Positions 1-10,874 of a stretch of DNA of 64,000 bases are shown piece after piece. The stretch's first letter is position 1. Each line of letters opens with the position of its first letter. Origin of the DNA: Zopfochytrium polystomum (lineage: Eukaryota; Chytridiomycota; Chytridiomycetes; Chytridiales; Chytridiaceae); contig JAIVFJ010000131.1 in the NCBI GenBank assembly GCA_025765615.1, forward strand, positions 78,501 through 142,500, read 5' to 3'. Below the pieces are notes generated by a model. That model did no database searches and was not told the DNA's origin. It saw only the letters and a list, made by a program, of their open reading frames with translations. The position numbers were made by a program, and so were the translations under genes.

Positions 1-74
1 CCAAGAACCAAAGCGGACAGGGGGGAAGAAAGCGTGGATGGGAGGGGGAAAAGTAAAGCTGGGAAAGTTTTTAC

Positions 75-1440
75 CTCGAATCACCCGCTCCGTGAGGGAC
101 GGACTCGTCGACGCGCTCCTGCTGCCCCAACTTGAGCCGCCGCCGCTACTGCGCGGCGAGCCGTGCCCATCAATGTCGGGCGACAGCAGCGACCCGCCGC
201 CGCCGCTCCCGTAGGCGCTCCCGACGCTCCAGTGGACGCCGCTGACGGACCCCGTCTGCGATCGCCGGCCGCCCATCGCGCGCCCGCCCGACGCTCCATA
301 CCCGCCGCCACCGCCGCCACCGCCACGCTCCGACGCCGCGGTCGACCCGGGTGTCGCGGCGCCGCGCGGAATCGAGTCCATGTCGGCCAGCAGCCGGTCC
401 GCCTCCCGCGGCGGCAGCAGCCGGTGCGCCAGGTCGTGGACAATGTCGGCGAGCTGGTTAACCGTGTGCGATGTGACCTGCGCTTTCGCGAGGAGGTGCG
501 AGGAGGTGATGGCGAGGTTTGGTGGAGGTACGGGGGAGGTGAAGCCGAGCTCAGCGAGGTTCGGCTGAATTTTTGGGGGGGACGGTGGCGTTGCGGTGAG
601 TGTAGATGCTTTGGCCACCCAACAAAGAAACTGTGCGGGTGGTGTCACCCACCATTGTGTCAAGGATGTTTTTCAAGGTGTTGTCCAGGTCGAGGCCCTG
701 CGTACCGAACGAACTTGAGAGAGAGGAAGAAACGAAAGACGAGTCCGGGGACAGTATCTTTGCATACTCCCCAACAACATCTGGTGCTGCCTTGTGCTGT
801 TCAACAAAAAGAAGTTCGCCGTGAGGAGGGGTTCTGAGCGGAGGCCTGTGGAAGCGACCACGGTAAACGGGAGAAGTGAAAGCGCCACCTGAAAGTCGTT
901 AGGCCGCATGACCTTGATCGTCCCTTCCCAGTACACATTCTTTGCCAGAGTGTGTTGTGCGAGGGTTGCTTGCGGAAAGGACTCGCAGTACACGACGCCG
1001 GGATAGTCCGCGCCCGAGTGCAGGGTCTGCTGCGCCAGTCCCGTGGCGCTATCCATGTCAATACCGACCATGGTCTCGGCATAGTACAGCAGGAGGGCCT
1101 CGAAGGGAACGAGCGTCGGGTTGAAGATGATGTCGATGGCGAAGCGGAATCGGGCTGACCTGTGATCGAGGATGGAGGAAGGCCGGATGGAGATGATCTT
1201 TGGCGGTCCAAAGGCTTTGATGAAGAGCGACTGGAGCGCCGATCCTTGCTGCTGCTGCTGCTGAGGCTCCTGTGGGTGCGACTGCGACTGCTGCGACTGT
1301 TGCTGCTGCTGCTGCTGCTGCTGTTGCTGCTGCTGCATCTGCATCTGCATCTGCAGCTGCTGCGAGTGGGCGCCGCCAACCGCGCCGCCGCTGTCGCCGG
1401 CGTCGCCGGCAGGAAGGGCGAAAGTGACGCGCTCGAACAT
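75..1440 (-). CDS. Unrecognised polyQ protein, partial (continues past the left edge)
   Basis: I do not recognise the family. Three exons join in frame: 889-1440, 653-796 and 75-564. The introns are GT-AG (donors GTGGCG and GTGGGT), and a further donor GTAAAA at 74 sends the gene beyond the window. The chosen start is the ATG at 1438-1440; exons further upstream are possible. The order is a short N-terminus, a glutamine-rich stretch encoded by CAG repeats, a compact block of about 120 residues with hydrophobic strands that looks like a folded domain, and a Gly/Ser-rich tail. The polyQ and Gly-rich parts suggest a regulatory protein, but that is inference. Exon phases agree at both junctions, so the gene is probably real; its function is unknown. 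Confidence 0.6.
1246..1365. repeat. CTG/CAG trinucleotide repeat coding for polyglutamine
   Basis: This is an imperfect CTG run on the plus strand, read as CAG (Gln) by the minus-strand gene, with interspersed Ser and Met-Gln units. It is a likely length-variable site. Confidence 0.8.
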
Positions 1441-1757
1441 ACAGTGGTATATGACAAACAGTGACCACTCTCCCAGGCCACCTCGAGTGCTAAAACAAAA
1501 AAAAAAAAAAAAAAAAAAAGAAAGAAAAAGCGGGAGAAAAAAACAAAAAAAAAAAAATTTGGAAAAAAAAAAAACGATCTCTCTACGGCAAGCCTCCTCC
1601 CATAGGCTTGTTTCAGGCTCTTCCACAAAGGAAAGAGCAAATTTATTATTACGACAGAATTCAAATATATTTAAATCAGGGCTAATAATACCATCGTTCA
1701 GTTGTAGACTGGGCATCAGCAGATCTGCTGCTGCTTGCTTGCTTTCTTACTTGCTTG
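1441..1757. other. Intergenic, A-rich homopolymer tracts
   Basis: The stretch lies between the start of the polyQ gene and the stop of CFAP298. It holds long A runs at about 1494-1520 and 1545-1575. I see no gene. It could contain the promoter of the polyQ gene and the CFAP298 terminator, but no clear signal is readable. Confidence 0.5.
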
Positions 1758-3169
1758 TCACTTTGGGCGCCACGACACATTCTGCACGCCAATGAAACTG
1801 GATTTCAAGGATTTCGGGTTCGCCCACGGCGAGTTGAGGTAGTCGTCGTCGTCGTTCTCTTCGAGTTTCTGTTGGAGACAGTGCCGACGCAAAAAAAGGG
1901 AATGTAGAAAAAACGCCAAATCAGAAAACAGTCAAAACCCACAAACAAAAGCCGAGAAAAGGAAAAAAAAATTGTGCTGCTGCACAGAACCTTTTGCTGT
2001 TCTTGCTTTTTGTAGTAGTACGCCATCAGCTCCTTCTGTGCTTTCTCATCGAATGGGCTCTCGCGAACTGGTGCCCCCTGTGATTTCTGGTTGATTTTAG
2101 GGTTAGAGTCGGGGAAGGGGGGCGGACAAGCGCACGAGTGGACGGTCGGGCTGAACCTTTTGAAGCTTGACGATCACTTTGGTTTTCTCGTTCTTCCCCA
2201 GAAACTCAGACAGAAGCTTCTCCGGCGTCAACTCTCGCCCCGCCCACCATATGGCCGACTCATTGGGTAGAAAGACCTCCTTGGACGCCTGAAACAGCAG
2301 TTAGATGGATTCTGCTTAATGGGGCCGGGGAAATATGTACTGCGGTGCCGGTCAAGTCTTCGTCGTCCTCTAGAATGGCCTTGGCTGTCTCCCACTCTGG
2401 CATCCCCATTGGATAAGCGATGGTAAGCGACCCGCCAATGTTTCGCATCGCCTCCTCTATCTGCTCCATGCTCAAGAAATTATTTGTCAGAGGGTATTCC
2501 TAATAACCAACGTAACGATACGTGGTGTAAGTATGTTGTGCAAGAACAGAGTGGAGTGAGTCCAAACCGTTGACACAAGCGTTTTGGCGGCGTCAATCGT
2601 TCGATTGACTACCTCGGCAATCTCGGGCAAAGGGCCTAGAAATGGGATGGGGGAGGGGGGCGTGCGGGGTGAGCCGACTGTACTAACTGGATATCAACTC
2701 CTTCCGCCACATTGTGTCCTGCTCACATTCGCCAGTGCGACGTCCGGTAGGATCTGGGTTCACCATGTACCGCTGCCCGCCGCGATCGACGTATTTTGGC
2801 TCCTTGGGCGGCGCCGGCTCCTTGTTTTCCGAAGCGGATTGCTCAAGCTCCTCGATGGAGTACCCGTGCTGGTCCAGCGGCTTCAAAAGACCGTGCGTGA
2901 CAATGTCAGCGGCAGCTGAGGAGGAGCAGAAAGTGCGGAGCGGTTCGTGGGGAGTGGGGGGTAGAGGTGAGGTGGGGGCAAAAAGGGGAAAGCATTAGAG
3001 GCCCGTTCGATCGATCGCAATCATGTTCACCGTCGATCAGCCGTTGCAGCCGCATCTTTGCGTTGTACAGCTTGCAAATGTCGGCGATCACGTCGCCCGC
3101 CTTGGCTGAGACCGTTGTCTCGTAGAGTAGCACCAGATCGTTGTTGCGCTTGACCGTCAGCACCACCAT
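1758..3169 (-). CDS. CFAP298: Cilia- and flagella-associated protein 298 (C21orf59/Kurly family)
   Basis: In other organisms CFAP298 is needed for outer dynein arm assembly and ciliary motility, acting in the cytoplasm and at the axoneme base. Seven exons splice with consistent phase: 3031-3169, 2688-2915, 2568-2635, 2341-2499, 2157-2288, 1991-2086 and 1758-1868, giving about 310 residues (human about 290). Visible family marks are the ubiquitin-like N-terminus beginning MVVLTVKRN, the block IAYPMGMPEWE, the WWAGREL and LGKNEKTK motifs, GAPVRE, and the C-terminal block LEENDDDDYLNSPWA before a final WRPK. The start is the ATG at 3167-3169, which fits the family N-terminus; a longer open frame upstream is ignored. 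Donors are varied (GTGAAC, GTTAGT, GTTTGG, GTACAT, GTTCAG, GTTCTG). This gene is strong evidence that the organism makes motile flagella. Confidence 0.95.
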
Positions 3170-3530
3170 TTCGAGACTTGTCTGCAGGAGAAGGTTCTTT
3201 CTTGCCAGCTCCAAAAAATTCAAACTCAGCTTTCCAGTTGGTTCCATTCGATATAAGCCCTGTCCTCACGCGAAACACTGGAAGGCGCATATACTCGAGC
3301 TCCAAGGGGTCAAGTTTCGGAGTCAGCTGTTGGGGACAACAAGGATGGAAGTTTGCTTCTGCATTGATTGGAGGCGGTTCTGTCCACAAAACTCCGCCTC
3401 GGTCAGTTACCCAATAATAAAGTAGCATTGCACCTGCTCCCCAATATAAAGTAACCACGCTTATGGAACAGAGACCGCAATAGAGGCGTGAAAATGGGGA
3501 AAGCAAGCAATCACCGTGCGGTCGACTCAT

Positions 3531-4199
3531 ATGGTGGAGCACGTCTTCAAGAAATTACGGACTGACTGTTCTTCTGTCGGGCACCAATTCCACAGTGTCA
3601 TCGACCGCACGAAGCAGCTTAAAGGTTTGATTCTGCGCTAACCCCTCATCGATTCTTCGTTCTAAATAATTGTGGCCACCCGCAAGAGGGTGAGTGTGTT
3701 ATGCCCCCCACGAGTGGATCACTCGGAACCTCCCTATGCCCACGGACACTGCGATCGCCTCGCAGAGGTGCTCTCGAGGGACATCAAAGCTGCCATAAAG
3801 GAAAAAAAAAGATATTCTACACGGGCGCTCCGCGCCCAGCGGTGGACACTTTCCTCGATCCGCCCCCACCGACACCCACACCGCCACCTGCACCACCGCC
3901 GCCGCCGCCGCTCGTCGGGCCTCCGGGGCTCCGCAGGGTATTGCTTCTCCTCGGAGACGCGGACCCGGTGCCGCCGCCGAGCGCCGATGCGTGGAACACG
4001 GGCGACAGCGAAGGCGGCGGGCCGGCCGGGTGCGATGACCGGAGCAGGACCGGCGAGTCCGACGCCAGCGACGACGGCGGCCGGCTGCCGTCGTGGAGGC
4101 CGGCGATCGTGTACGGGTCTGCGGTCGGCGCCGGCGTGGATGGGACTGCAGACCGGTGGAATTCGCGCCTGGGGGGTGGAATTCGCGTTTGGGTGGTGA
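3531..4199 (+). CDS. Possible small coiled-coil protein, doubtful model
   Basis: An ATG at 3531 opens a 31-codon exon (3531-3624). It joins in phase across a GT-AG intron (3625-3765, donor GTTTGA, acceptor CGCAG) to an exon from 3766. The joined product has a charged helical stretch of about 48 residues rich in Lys, Asp and Val. Beyond about 3820 the sequence is Pro/Arg-rich low complexity, and several frames are open because of base composition, so the 3' end is not reliable. The gene would be divergent from CFAP298, 361 bp away. I do not recognise it. It may instead be non-coding, with only the 3' GC-rich block accidentally open. Confidence 0.25.
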
Positions 4200-4231
4200 A
4201 ACGGACGAGGTGGACCAGGGGCGTAGGCAAT

Positions 4232-4940
4232 TCAGCAGGCGGAATGAAATAAGGGGAACGAGAAATGAAGGCTGTACATTGATTCGCTGAATTGCCGAAG
4301 CTGCAGGATCGGGGCCGAATTAGAAGGCTTTCGCATTCAACAATTTACTTGAGTAGAAAGAGCACCCACCTTTTCGGCGAGCAGGTTCACCTCAGACTCC
4401 CGTTGCCGGATCCTTGCGTCTATTTCGGCCTGCTGCTCATCGGATTCGCCTCTGCGTTTCACCTCGTTAACAAAACCTCCCCGCAATGCGCTGCCTGCAA
4501 TTCGGTCCGTCGCCCGCGGTGTGGGACTCACTTGACTTCCTCGATTGGCTTGGTTCCAATGGCAATGTGCGCAAGAGCGAGCTCCGTCTGCACCTTTCTG
4601 CTTGGTGCGATTCAATAAAGAACAACGAGAGGCTTGTAAGCCATGTGCCCGGACACAGGGGGAGCCTCGCAAAGCAAGCACGGGCCACCGGTCCCAACCC
4701 TCCCCACCTGAGCCGGTCGACGGCTTCCTCGAGGGCGGACGGTGCGCCACCTACGGCCTTGGTCTTGTTCTTGCCTCCTCGCCGATCCGCTGGCGGGAAT
4801 GCGGCCAGCGAACCGGCAGTGGCCATGGAGGACGGTGTCAGGTCGGCCAGGCGGCCCAGCTCGGCGAGCTGCTGGTCGTGCAGAGTTGCGACGGCGGCGG
4901 CGGCGGTGGCCGACGAGGACGAAGCCTGGGCCGTCGTCAT
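4232..4940 (-). CDS. Short coiled-coil protein, family not recognised
   Basis: Four exons splice in phase: 4708-4940, 4532-4597, 4370-4451 and 4232-4300, giving about 149 residues from the ATG at 4938-4940. The N-terminus is Ala/Ser-rich. The rest is a heptad-like helix that includes EEAVDRLR, ALAHIAIGTKPIEEV and an acidic Glu/Gln-rich stretch ending near LLAEKLRQFSES. The size and plan (a disordered head, then a paired helix) resemble small subunits of large complexes such as Mediator, BLOC/BORC or dynactin, but I cannot assign one. The start lies only 72 bp from the divergent ERCC1 start, so the two probably share a promoter. Confidence 0.6.
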
Positions 4941-5012
4941 AGTGGGGAGGGGGCTGGCGTCGATGATTTTTTCGTCTCCAGCTGCGATCGCCACCGACAA
5001 GGCAAGCCAGCC
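4941..5012. promoter_or_regulatory. Shared divergent promoter of the coiled-coil gene and ERCC1
   Basis: Only 72 bp separate the two opposed ATGs. The two 5' untranslated regions must overlap this interval or each other's coding sequence. No TATA box is visible. Confidence 0.5.
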
Positions 5013-6502
5013 ATGAAGCCCTTCGCCTTCAAGGTCCCCTCCGCCAACGCGGTCGACGAGCGCCGCCGCCAGCTCGAGGCCGCGTCCTCGGCGAAGTCCG
5101 TCGCCGACGCTTTCCGCTCCTCCTCCTCCTCCTCCTCCTCCGCCTCCGACGGCAGGCCTCCCACCGCCGCCGCCGCAGCCGTCGCCACCACGCCAACCAG
5201 CAGCAGCAGCAACAGCAGCGCCACAGCCGCCGCTAGTCCCGCCGCCGCTGCGTCCGTCTCGAACGTTTCCAGACCGGCACCCGCATCATCAGCAGCGGCT
5301 TTGACACCACGGCCACCGTCGCCGCCACCCCAACACAACCACGCGCACCAGCCTGCGCCGCAGTCTTCCGCAGTGCCATCCGCCGGCGTCGCCGGTAACG
5401 ACCCACCCGTCCCCACGGGCGCCGGTCCTAGTAGCCTCCGCCCGGGCCAACTCGGCCCCTCCTCGGTGCTGTTGCCTGCGCCGAATCAAGGGACCGCCGC
5501 GGCCGGTGCCAGGCGGATCGGCTCGAGCAAGATCATTGTTAACCGACGACAGGTGTTTTTTTTTTTTGTTTGTTTTCTTGGCTTGACCTTGGGTTGAATT
5601 CTCTTTGTTGTTTGGTTTCCAGGAACAAAACTCGGTCCTCCAGCACATTAGGAACGTTCCGTACGAGTTCGGCGACATTATCGCGGACTTCCAGGTCGGG
5701 CAGACCACCGGCGTTTTGTTCTTGAGGTTGGCTCTTGTTCGCTTTTCCTACTTTTTTTTAAATTTTTTTTTAGTTTCTCGCTGGGGACTCCCACTAACAA
5801 AATAGTGATTCTCCTTTCCTTCGCGTGCCCAAGTTTAAAATACCACCGCTTAAAACCAGAATACATCTATGAGCGCATCAAGGGCATCCAGCATCAGTAC
5901 CTGCTTCGCATCATCCTCTGCAAAGTCGACATTGTGAGTTTTCGGAAGTTTTGCTGTTCCCCAGGCATACTCCCAGATAGAAGCAACTTATGATGGTTTC
6001 GTTTCAAAAGGAGGACCATCAGCATTCGATTCGAGAGCTCACAAAGGCAACAATCCTTGCAGGCTTCACCTTGTTTCTGGCGTGGAGGTAGGGCCCCCCT
6101 CCTGCCCCGCCCCGGCCGGGAGGGCTTCAATTTCAAAACCCCCCAAATTCAAATGACCCCCGACACAACACCTTGCTCCCTGGGATCCTAAAAAAAGCGC
6201 CGAAGAAGCGGCAAGGTACCTCGAAACCTTCAAGATATGCGAGAACAAGCCTCCAGACATGATCAGAGAAAAGGTCGAAGGCGACTATATGTCGAAGGCA
6301 AGATTTTTCCTTTCCATGAGTTCATGGTTTTTTCTGACCGTAAAAGCAGTTGTCGGATATGCTGACGCAGGTGAAGACGGTCAACAAGACGGACGTGATG
6401 ACGCTGTCGTCGAATTTCGGGGTACTTGCTTGGAAATGTTTCTTCTTCTGGACAACCCTGTTAACGAAGCCGCGCTTGCAACGCAACTCCACACACAACA
6501 CA

Positions 6503-6540
<38 letters not shown>

Positions 6541-6793
6541 CACCCCACAGTCTCTGCGAAAGATTGCGGAAGCCTCCACAGAGGATGTTTCGCAGTGCCC
6601 CGGGTTTGGACCACAAAAGGTTATTTTCGTTCGCCACCCTCACGCCTCCCTTCATCCGCAAATCAACCCACTGGCTTGTCGGTGCTTTTGCTAATGTTCC
6701 CACTTTTTGTCGATGATTGTATCAAAGGTGCGGCGACTTGTGGATGCCTTCAACACTCCCTTCGTCGATGTCAAGCGCAAGCGGATAACGTGA
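5013..6793 (+). CDS. ERCC1: ERCC1/Rad10 subunit of the XPF-ERCC1 structure-specific endonuclease
   Basis: ERCC1 pairs with XPF/Rad1 to cut 5' of lesions in nucleotide excision repair and interstrand crosslink repair. Eight exons join in phase: 5013-5552, 5623-5726, 5834-5933, 6011-6087, 6198-6297, 6350-6421, 6551-6619 and 6728-6793, giving about 375 residues. The first 168 residues are Ser/Ala/Pro-rich and disordered. The central nuclease-like domain starts near residue 170 (IIVNRRQ) and includes RNVPYEFGDIIADF and the LKYHRLKPEYI block. The tandem helix-hairpin-helix region ends the protein, with TVNKTDVMTL and CPGFGPQKVRRL near residues 315-357. ERCC1 lacks the XPF catalytic motif, as expected. 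The intron after 6297 appears to use a GC donor. Human ERCC1 is 297 residues; the excess is the N-terminal tail. Confidence 0.95.
6497..6542. repeat. (CA)n microsatellite in an ERCC1 intron
   Basis: A nearly pure CA run sits just upstream of the acceptor of the sixth intron (6422-6550), so it forms most of the tract before the splice site. Confidence 0.8.
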
Positions 6794-7047
6794 AGCCTCA
6801 CAAGTGTTTTTCTGCTTTTTTCTTATATATTTTGCACGCTGTTGATACTCGTGGCTCCCCATAAAAGCAAATCAACGGAGAACAAAAAAAGCACAAGAAA
6901 GAGAGGGCGCGAAATTGCCGGCAAAGCGAGAGAAGAAGCAAAGAAAAAGAGAAAAAAAAAGGGTAGACTAATTACTCCAGGAAACAGAACAGATGGATTT
7001 TCTTTTCCTTTTTACTTTCCCCTCCCAGCAGCGATGCATTCCAATCC

Positions 7048-8897
<1,850 letters not shown>

Positions 8898-9069
8898 TGT
8901 TAGCGGTTGAGAGGCGGGTTGCGAGATTTCTTGTTTTTGGAGTGCTGCTGCTGCGGGTGCGCAAGGGATTTCTGCGGACGAGGAGGGAGGACCAGGAGGA
9001 GAGCAGGTCGGGACGGAAAGAAAGAAGGTGGTGGTTGAGTCTGGGCTGGTTTTCCGCGGGTTTCTCCTT

Positions 9070-9108
<39 letters not shown>

Positions 9109-10372
9109 GATCGTGGCTGCTGATTGATGATTGATGATGATTTTTTTTTCTTTTGTTTTTTGTTATATTTGATTGGTTGATTGATGATGACGACAAGGAT
9201 GATTCCCTGTGTTTCTCTTTCTTGCTTTCTTTCTTTCTTTCTTTTTCTTCCTTTTTCTCATCTGCCATCTAATCTTGGGGGGTCAAACCCTCACCAACAC
9301 ACGGACGTGTGCGTGCACCGCGCTTCCCACCGACTTCGCTGTCTCGCTCTCTCTCCTCTCCCAACAAATTGACAGAGGTTGCGCTGCATCATATGTATCG
9401 TTACGAGGCAACAAATCTGAAAAGTCTACGCTGAGTGTCATTGAGAGAGGTAGGGTGTGTGTTGTGTGGTGGGTGCCTTTCCCCAGACGAAGAAACCCTC
9501 TGCCGTTGCATTATTGATACATAATGAATCATATTAATGATGATATCCATGCTAAAACAGTCGCTACGCTGGTGTGACCAGCACATGGTAAAAACCTCTC
9601 CTATAACCGTCTGCTTGGCAGAGAAGGAGAAAAACTGTTTACATCAGGTTTCTGTTCCCTACATTACAATTGGAATTTTTGTCAACAGTGGCGCGCAAGC
9701 CAGCAGTGCCCAGCACATGGGTCTGTCCTGGTCATGTTCAAGTCTGTCCATGGTGGAGACAGGCACAGAGCACCGGGCGGCCAGCTGGAAAAGTCTTACT
9801 CTGAGCTGGCCAAGGGCTTCAGGGGAAGTCAGAGTGGCAGACAGAGACTGTTGGGGATGACTGCTGTAATTCACTAAGTGGCTGGGGTTTGAATCCCTGC
9901 CAGCGTTGTTCTTTTTTCCCAGTGTTGCGCTAGGGCGTGCGCCTTTTAGCAAGTCCACAGAGGCACCTTGGCTTCCTTAATGTGATTGATTGCAAGCTGC
10001 GAATACATATGGTTTGTTGTTGGGCTCCTCACAACATCAAAATTTTCACTGTAAAATGGTAGATTTATCGAAGATCACAAAATATCAACACTCCGAATTA
10101 ACTCACACAAGACGCTCACGTGGACACCCAACGCTCGCTGCCCTCCATTAAAGTCACGATTGGCGAGATCATTTGTCAGAACGTCCATTTGTTCTCACGT
10201 GACAGTTGTTTTTTTTTTTTTTCTCCCTCTTGTGGTTCCACTCTTTAACTGACATGGCAGGCAAGGGGGAAAAAATTTTTTAAAAAAATGTAGAAAAAAT
10301 TCAGAAAAAAAAGTTTCATTCCTCCATTCTTGACAAGAGTGAAGAAAAAAAATGGAGGAATGGAGGACGGTG

Positions 10373-10407
<35 letters not shown>

Positions 10408-10874
10408 AAGAAGAACAACTGCACGAGAAAGAAAGAAAGCGGCTGGACGGCGGGATACCCCTCCCCCTGACGAGACGAGACGGCGGGCAAGGAGATCCCA
10501 CCCCCCACAAGCCCACAAGGCGGTTCCGTGCAAACACGTTCTTGCTGCCACCCCTGGTGCTGCTGCTGTACTGTCGCCGGTCGTCAGTCGCCAGTGCCCA
10601 ACATTCACTCGGACGAACGCCAGATCCACCCTACTGCTCCATTCGATCCGATCCGAACGGTCGCACGTCCGGGGGTCATCGTTCCCCCCCCAGCTGTCTC
10701 ACTTTCTTTTGCCTCTCCTGCCTCTTGTTGGTGTGCCATCTTGTCGTTATCGGATTCAGAGGTCCGACAAATTCCAAACCTCTGTCCCACAGAAGCCAAA
10801 ACCATCTTCCTGCACCCCCAAATTTCCTTCCCGCCACTTCCTTTCTCCCCTCTCCGTAATTGTCTCCTTCGTCC
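8898..10874. other. Intergenic region with homopolymers and a dispersed repeat
   Basis: The stretch lies between DAHP synthase and the zinc-finger gene. It contains a T run at about 9072-9105, a dispersed repeat at 9425-9990 and an A run at about 10375-10405. Open frames here are low-complexity and not convincing. The upstream regions of both flanking genes must be here, but no promoter motif is clear. Confidence 0.6.
9425..9990. repeat. Dispersed repeat, copy 1 (diverged)
   Basis: The stretch resembles 16085-16400 in the same orientation. Shared blocks include GGTAAAAACCTCTCC (9588 and 16271), a run of GAGAAGGAG-like bases, and the block ending GGTTTCTGTTCC (9647 and 16341). Near 9885 lies GGGTTTGAATCCC, which resembles a tRNA B box, so part of this may be a pol III-derived element. 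The copy is diverged and has no clear ends. Confidence 0.55.

Noticed and set aside
3817..4230. Gly/Pro-rich minus-strand frame as an extension of the coiled-coil gene
   Set aside because: The coiled-coil gene has a clean stop at 4232; the frame beyond it is low-complexity and has no splice link.
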